A stretch of DNA of 64,000 nt from Burkholderiaceae bacterium (lineage in GTDB: Bacteria > Pseudomonadota > Gammaproteobacteria > Burkholderiales > Burkholderiaceae_C). Position numbers and translations under genes: made by a program. The notes beneath the pieces are model-generated. The model did no database searches, had not been told where the DNA came from, and was given only the letters and a program-made list of their open reading frames with translations. Below are positions 61,214 to 64,000 of this stretch, piece by piece (position 1 is the first letter of the stretch; each line of letters begins with the position of its first letter). The DNA lies in NCBI GenBank assembly GCA_026125795.1, contig JAHCKM010000002.1:620001-684000 (forward strand). The letters run 5' to 3'.

Positions 61214-61515
61214 TTGTTTGCTCGCCAGCGCACCGTTTGCGCAACTCTACCCCGCGAGTCCCCATGAGGTGCAAGCGATGCAAGAAGGGCTCGGGACGGA
61301 TTGAGACGCCTCGCTCCGGAATGACCAAGGGGGGCTCTGGCGACCGGATCACCATCGCAGCGTCTACGCCAATCTGGCGCTGTTCGACACCGACGAGATG
61401 ATGGCACCAGCAGGCCCAGGTGCTTCAGGAGAGCTTCGACGCGCACTGGGCACCGCCGTTCCGGCCGAAGGACGGCATCGCGGGTGAAGGCGTGTGGGGC
61501 CGTGGCGTCGGGATT
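61214..61515. other. Intergenic stretch without a supported gene
   Basis: About 300 bases; no convincing reading frame on either strand. CTCCGGAATGACC near 61314-61326 resembles the degenerate intergenic motif noted at 4735-4777. Confidence 0.45.
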
Positions 61516-62859
61516 TCAGGGCAGGGGCGCGTCCTCGTCCAGCGCCCAGATGCGCGCGATGAGCGCACGTGCGACCGGCTCGCCGATCGCCGGCGCGGCG
61601 AGTTCGACCAGCTTGTCCTCGAGGTCGGTGTCGCTGAGCGGCAATTGGGGATCGCCCTTGCGGTCGGACTGCAGTCGGACGAAGCGGCGTCCGTCGCACA
61701 GGTCCACCTCGACGCGTGCGCCGCGCCGGCCGGGGAAGGCGGCGTCGACCGCCGGGTCGAGCGCCTTGGTGATGCGGCCCATCAGCGCGCGTGTGGCCGC
61801 GTCGTTCAGCCGCGCCGGCTCGAAGGCGGCCAGCCGCACGCTGCCGTGCACCAGCGCCGTGGCCACCATGTAGTGCAGGCTGAACTTGGCCTGATCCGCC
61901 TCACGCGGCTCGACGTGCGGCGCGATGTCGAGCGTGGGCCGGTAGACGCCCAGGTGCACGCGTTCGATGTCTGCGTGCGTGAAGCCGTGCTCGCGCCGCA
62001 GCGCGAGCGCGCCGTCGATCGCGGCAAAAGTGTGGCCGCATCCCACGTGGTTCTTGAAGGTGAGGCGCGTGATGTGGAACTCCCGCCCCAGGGTCGCACC
62101 GATGGTCGACCAGTTCGGCCCGTCGCTCATCGCCCGGCCGAGGCCGGCCTCGCCGTCCAGCATGTCCAGCGTGCTGCGCATGCCGCGGGCGGCGAGCTGC
62201 GCCGCCAGCACGCCGGCTTCGGCCGCACGGCCGGCGTGCAGCGGCTTGGCCATGCTCTCGTACCGGAAGGCCTGCTGCAGCCCGGCGGTGAAGGTCGCCG
62301 CGAGTGCCAGCGCGTGCGCGGTGGCCAGCTCGTCCAACTGCAGCAGGCTCGCGGCGGCCGCGGCCGCGCCGAAGCTGCCCACTGTGCCGGTGTTGTGCCA
62401 GTGTCGGTAGTGCGCAGGGCCCATCACGACACCGATGCGGGTCGAGATTTCGTAGCCCAGCACCACCGCGCGCAGGAACGCGGGGCCGCGCGCGTTCGTC
62501 GCCTGCGCCACTGCGAGCGCCGCGGCGATGGTCGAAGCGCCGGGGTGAATCATCGCGTCGCGAAAACTGTCGTCGAGCTCCGCCGCATGCGCCGCGGTGC
62601 CGTGATACAGCGCTGCGGCGCGGGCCGTGGCGGCGCGGCCTGCACCTTTGCCCACCAGGTGGCACGCGCCACGGTCGAAGTCCTCCGACAGCGTGCGTTC
62701 CAGCAGCTGCACGGCCGGCATGTCCAGTCCGGGGTAGAGCGAGGCGTACCAATCGATCACCGCGCGCTGTGCCGCGTGCGCCACCGCCCGCGGCATCGGG
62801 GTCGTCGCGAAGCCCGCGGCGAACCGCGCAAGGGTCTCGATGGCGTTGGTGGGCCTCAC
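61516..62859 (-). CDS. MmgE/PrpD-family protein (2-methylcitrate dehydratase-like)
   Basis: A 447-residue protein of the MmgE/PrpD fold: ALYHGTAAHAAELDDSFRDAMIHPGASTIAAALA (PrpD signature), YEISTRIGVVMGPAHYRHWHNTGTVGSFGAAAAAASLL, and the FKNHVGCGHTFAAIDGALAL segment. Members dehydrate 2-methylcitrate or isomerise cis-aconitate-like acids. GTG 62859 overlaps the preceding acyl-CoA synthetase stop (GTGA). No prpB/prpC nearby, so probably a different substrate of a CoA-linked degradation pathway. Confidence 0.88.
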   Translation of the reverse strand: MRPTNAIETLARFAAGFATTPMPRAVAHAAQRAVIDWYASLYPGLDMPAVQLLERTLSEDFDRGACHLVGKGAGRAATARAAALYHGTAAHAAELDDSFRDAMIHPGASTIAAALAVAQATNARGPAFLRAVVLGYEISTRIGVVMGPAHYRHWHNTGTVGSFGAAAAAASLLQLDELATAHALALAATFTAGLQQAFRYESMAKPLHAGRAAEAGVLAAQLAARGMRSTLDMLDGEAGLGRAMSDGPNWSTIGATLGREFHITRLTFKNHVGCGHTFAAIDGALALRREHGFTHADIERVHLGVYRPTLDIAPHVEPREADQAKFSLHYMVATALVHGSVRLAAFEPARLNDAATRALMGRITKALDPAVDAAFPGRRGARVEVDLCDGRRFVRLQSDRKGDPQLPLSDTDLEDKLVELAAPAIGEPVARALIARIWALDEDAPLP

Positions 62860-64000
62860 GGAGCGTCCGCCAGCACGGCGACGCCGTCGGCCGCGCGCAC
62901 GCCCTGGCCCTGCGGCAGCACGAAGACCGGGTTGATCTCCGCCTCCAGCAGGCGCTCGCCGAGCTGCGCGACCATGTTGGAGAACGCGACGATCGTGTCG
63001 ACCAGCGCGTCCACATCGGCCTTCGGTCGGCCGCGGAATCCGTCGAGCAGCGGCCAGGTTCTGAGCTCCTGCGCCATGGCCAGCGCCTCGCCACGGGTGA
63101 GGCCGCCGTGCGTGGGCAGCAGGCGCATCGTCGTGTCCTTGAACAGCTCGGCCGTCACGCCCCCCATGCCCAGCAACACCGCGGTGCCCAGGGCGTCGCG
63201 GTGCATGCCGAGGATCAGCTCGTTGCCTCCGTCCACCATCTCCTGCACGAGGAAGGCGTCGGGCCGCACACCCGACTTGGCTTCGACATCGGCCGCCATC
63301 TGCACGAGCCGGTCGGCGATGGTTTGCGGCGTGAGCCCCACGGCCACACCGCCCACGTCGCTCTTGTGGGTGATCTGCGACGACAGGATCTTCAGCACGA
63401 CCCGCCCGCCGAGTGCCTGCGCCGCGGCCGGGGCCTGGGCCGGCGTGTGCACGATGCGCTCGGCCGCGCACGCGACGCCGAAGCGGCCGAAGAGCTGCTT
63501 GGCCTGCGCCTCGTCCAGCGAACCGCGCGGCAGCGCACCGGTGGCGACATCGGCCGCAGGTGCCGCGTCGCCCTGCGCATGGAAGCGCTCGACGCGCAGC
63601 ATGCCGTCGAGCGCCGCGGTGCAGCTCTCGGCGTCGGCAAAGGCCGGCACGCCACGGCGCGTCAGCAGCGCGCCGATGTCCGGTGCGTGCGGGCTCACGT
63701 AGGCGAGCACCGGCTTGTCGGTCTCGGGGAGACAGTCCTGGATCGCTCCGGCCATCAGCTCGGGCTGAGCGAGGCTCGACGAGCCGACGATGATGACCAA
63801 AGCGTCGTAGCCGGGGCTTGCGAGCAACGAGCGGATGGCGCCGCGCAGCAGGTCGGGGCGCAGGCCGGCCAGCGTGACATCGATCGGGTTGCGGTTGAGC
63901 ACCGCTTCGCTGCCGGTCTGCAGCGCGCGCAGCGCATTGGCCGTCGCAGCGTCGGGCGGAGGCGTCTCGAAGCCGGCCACGCCGAGGTCGTCGGAGACCA
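62856..64000 (-). CDS. ADP-forming acyl-CoA synthetase, C-terminal part (truncated by window edge)
   Basis: The frame is open to base 64000, reading VSDDLGVAGFETPPPD before the first GTG at 63980, so the N-terminal CoA-binding domain is outside. Visible: the central succinyl-CoA ligase-like domain (NPIDVTLAG, ALVIIVGSSSLAQPEL) and a C-terminal ATP-grasp domain (GRVVLKILSSQITHKSDVGGVAVGL, FLVQEMVDGGNELILG, LLEAEINPVFVLPQGQ). Family: acetyl-CoA synthetase (ADP-forming)/acyl-CoA synthetase. Coupled to the PrpD gene by 4-base overlap. Confidence 0.88.
   Translation of the reverse strand, partial: VSDDLGVAGFETPPPDAATANALRALQTGSEAVLNRNPIDVTLAGLRPDLLRGAIRSLLASPGYDALVIIVGSSSLAQPELMAGAIQDCLPETDKPVLAYVSPHAPDIGALLTRRGVPAFADAESCTAALDGMLRVERFHAQGDAAPAADVATGALPRGSLDEAQAKQLFGRFGVACAAERIVHTPAQAPAAAQALGGRVVLKILSSQITHKSDVGGVAVGLTPQTIADRLVQMAADVEAKSGVRPDAFLVQEMVDGGNELILGMHRDALGTAVLLGMGGVTAELFKDTTMRLLPTHGGLTRGEALAMAQELRTWPLLDGFRGRPKADVDALVDTIVAFSNMVAQLGERLLEAEINPVFVLPQGQGVRAADGVAVLADAP

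Noticed and set aside
61420-63702. 760-codon open frame on the plus strand
   Set aside because: Antisense to the PrpD and acyl-CoA synthetase genes, which have clear family motifs and coupled starts.

Overview
The window is GC-rich, densely coded bacterial chromosome. Its gene content points to a betaproteobacterium of the order Burkholderiales (Rubrivivax/Leptothrix/Comamonadaceae-like). The indicators are two orphan Bug-type (TctC) periplasmic receptors, DUF4148, DUF1127 and DUF2917 proteins, an aat-bpt N-end-rule pair, a 3-hydroxybutyrate dehydrogenase beside a DUF3734-type patatin, and a dispersed intergenic palindromic repeat of the GCTCGCTGCGCTCG / CCCCCGAGGGGG type. No rRNA, tRNA, insertion sequence, prophage or CRISPR array was recognised. 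Identifications rest on motifs and remembered family features; no database was searched.

Layout. 0-4.5 kb: end of a type II NADH dehydrogenase-like flavoprotein, 3-hydroxybutyrate dehydrogenase, patatin phospholipase, beta-carbonic anhydrase and a YeeE/YedE membrane protein. 4.5-11.5 kb: a patchy, partly decayed region with a lipoprotein hydrolase, an alpha/beta hydrolase split by one amber codon, a CmcJ/NvfI-type oxygenase-like protein, a DsbA/HCCA-isomerase-like protein, and a deletion scar joining a frameshifted DUF1330-like gene to the last third of a sugar ABC ATPase, followed by its intact permease.

11.5-26.5 kb: the most interesting block. A divergently transcribed IclR regulator with a 25-bp perfect palindrome in front of it faces a tightly overlapping 11-kb run of genes: an internally duplicated protein of unknown family, a cupin, a KstD-like flavoprotein, a Bug receptor, an Old Yellow Enzyme, two SDRs, a thiolase-like protein with a DUF35 partner, an acyl-CoA ligase and an HSD17B4-like SDR. 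A secreted tannase-family esterase follows, with a similar palindrome before it. This reads as an undescribed catabolic pathway for an ester-linked, probably cyclic enone or alcohol acid: hydrolysis outside, uptake, ring redox chemistry, CoA activation and retro-aldol or thiolytic cleavage.

26.5-33 kb: a cyanate utilisation locus (PAS sensor kinase, NarL-type regulator, Tat-exported binding protein, permease, ATPase, cyanase), with a GacA-like 18-bp palindrome between regulator and transporter, and a 24-codon mini-gene spanning a repeat hairpin in front of cynS. 33-37 kb: small proteins, an L-idonate/gluconate pair and an MBL-fold hydrolase. 37-44.6 kb: a divergent FtsH, a degenerate CheB-like gene coupled to a PAS kinase, hemerythrin, bpt-aat and a second Bug receptor. 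44.6-60 kb: a ModA-like protein, CysQ, a HipBA pair whose HipA lacks key kinase residues, envelope proteins, a response regulator with a six-PAS hybrid kinase, a vanadium haloperoxidase-type protein divergent from an AraC regulator, DUF1127, an OmpR-type regulator, a 71-bp tandem repeat and a phospholipase D lipoprotein. 60-64 kb: small proteins, then an MmgE/PrpD protein and a truncated ADP-forming acyl-CoA synthetase on the minus strand.
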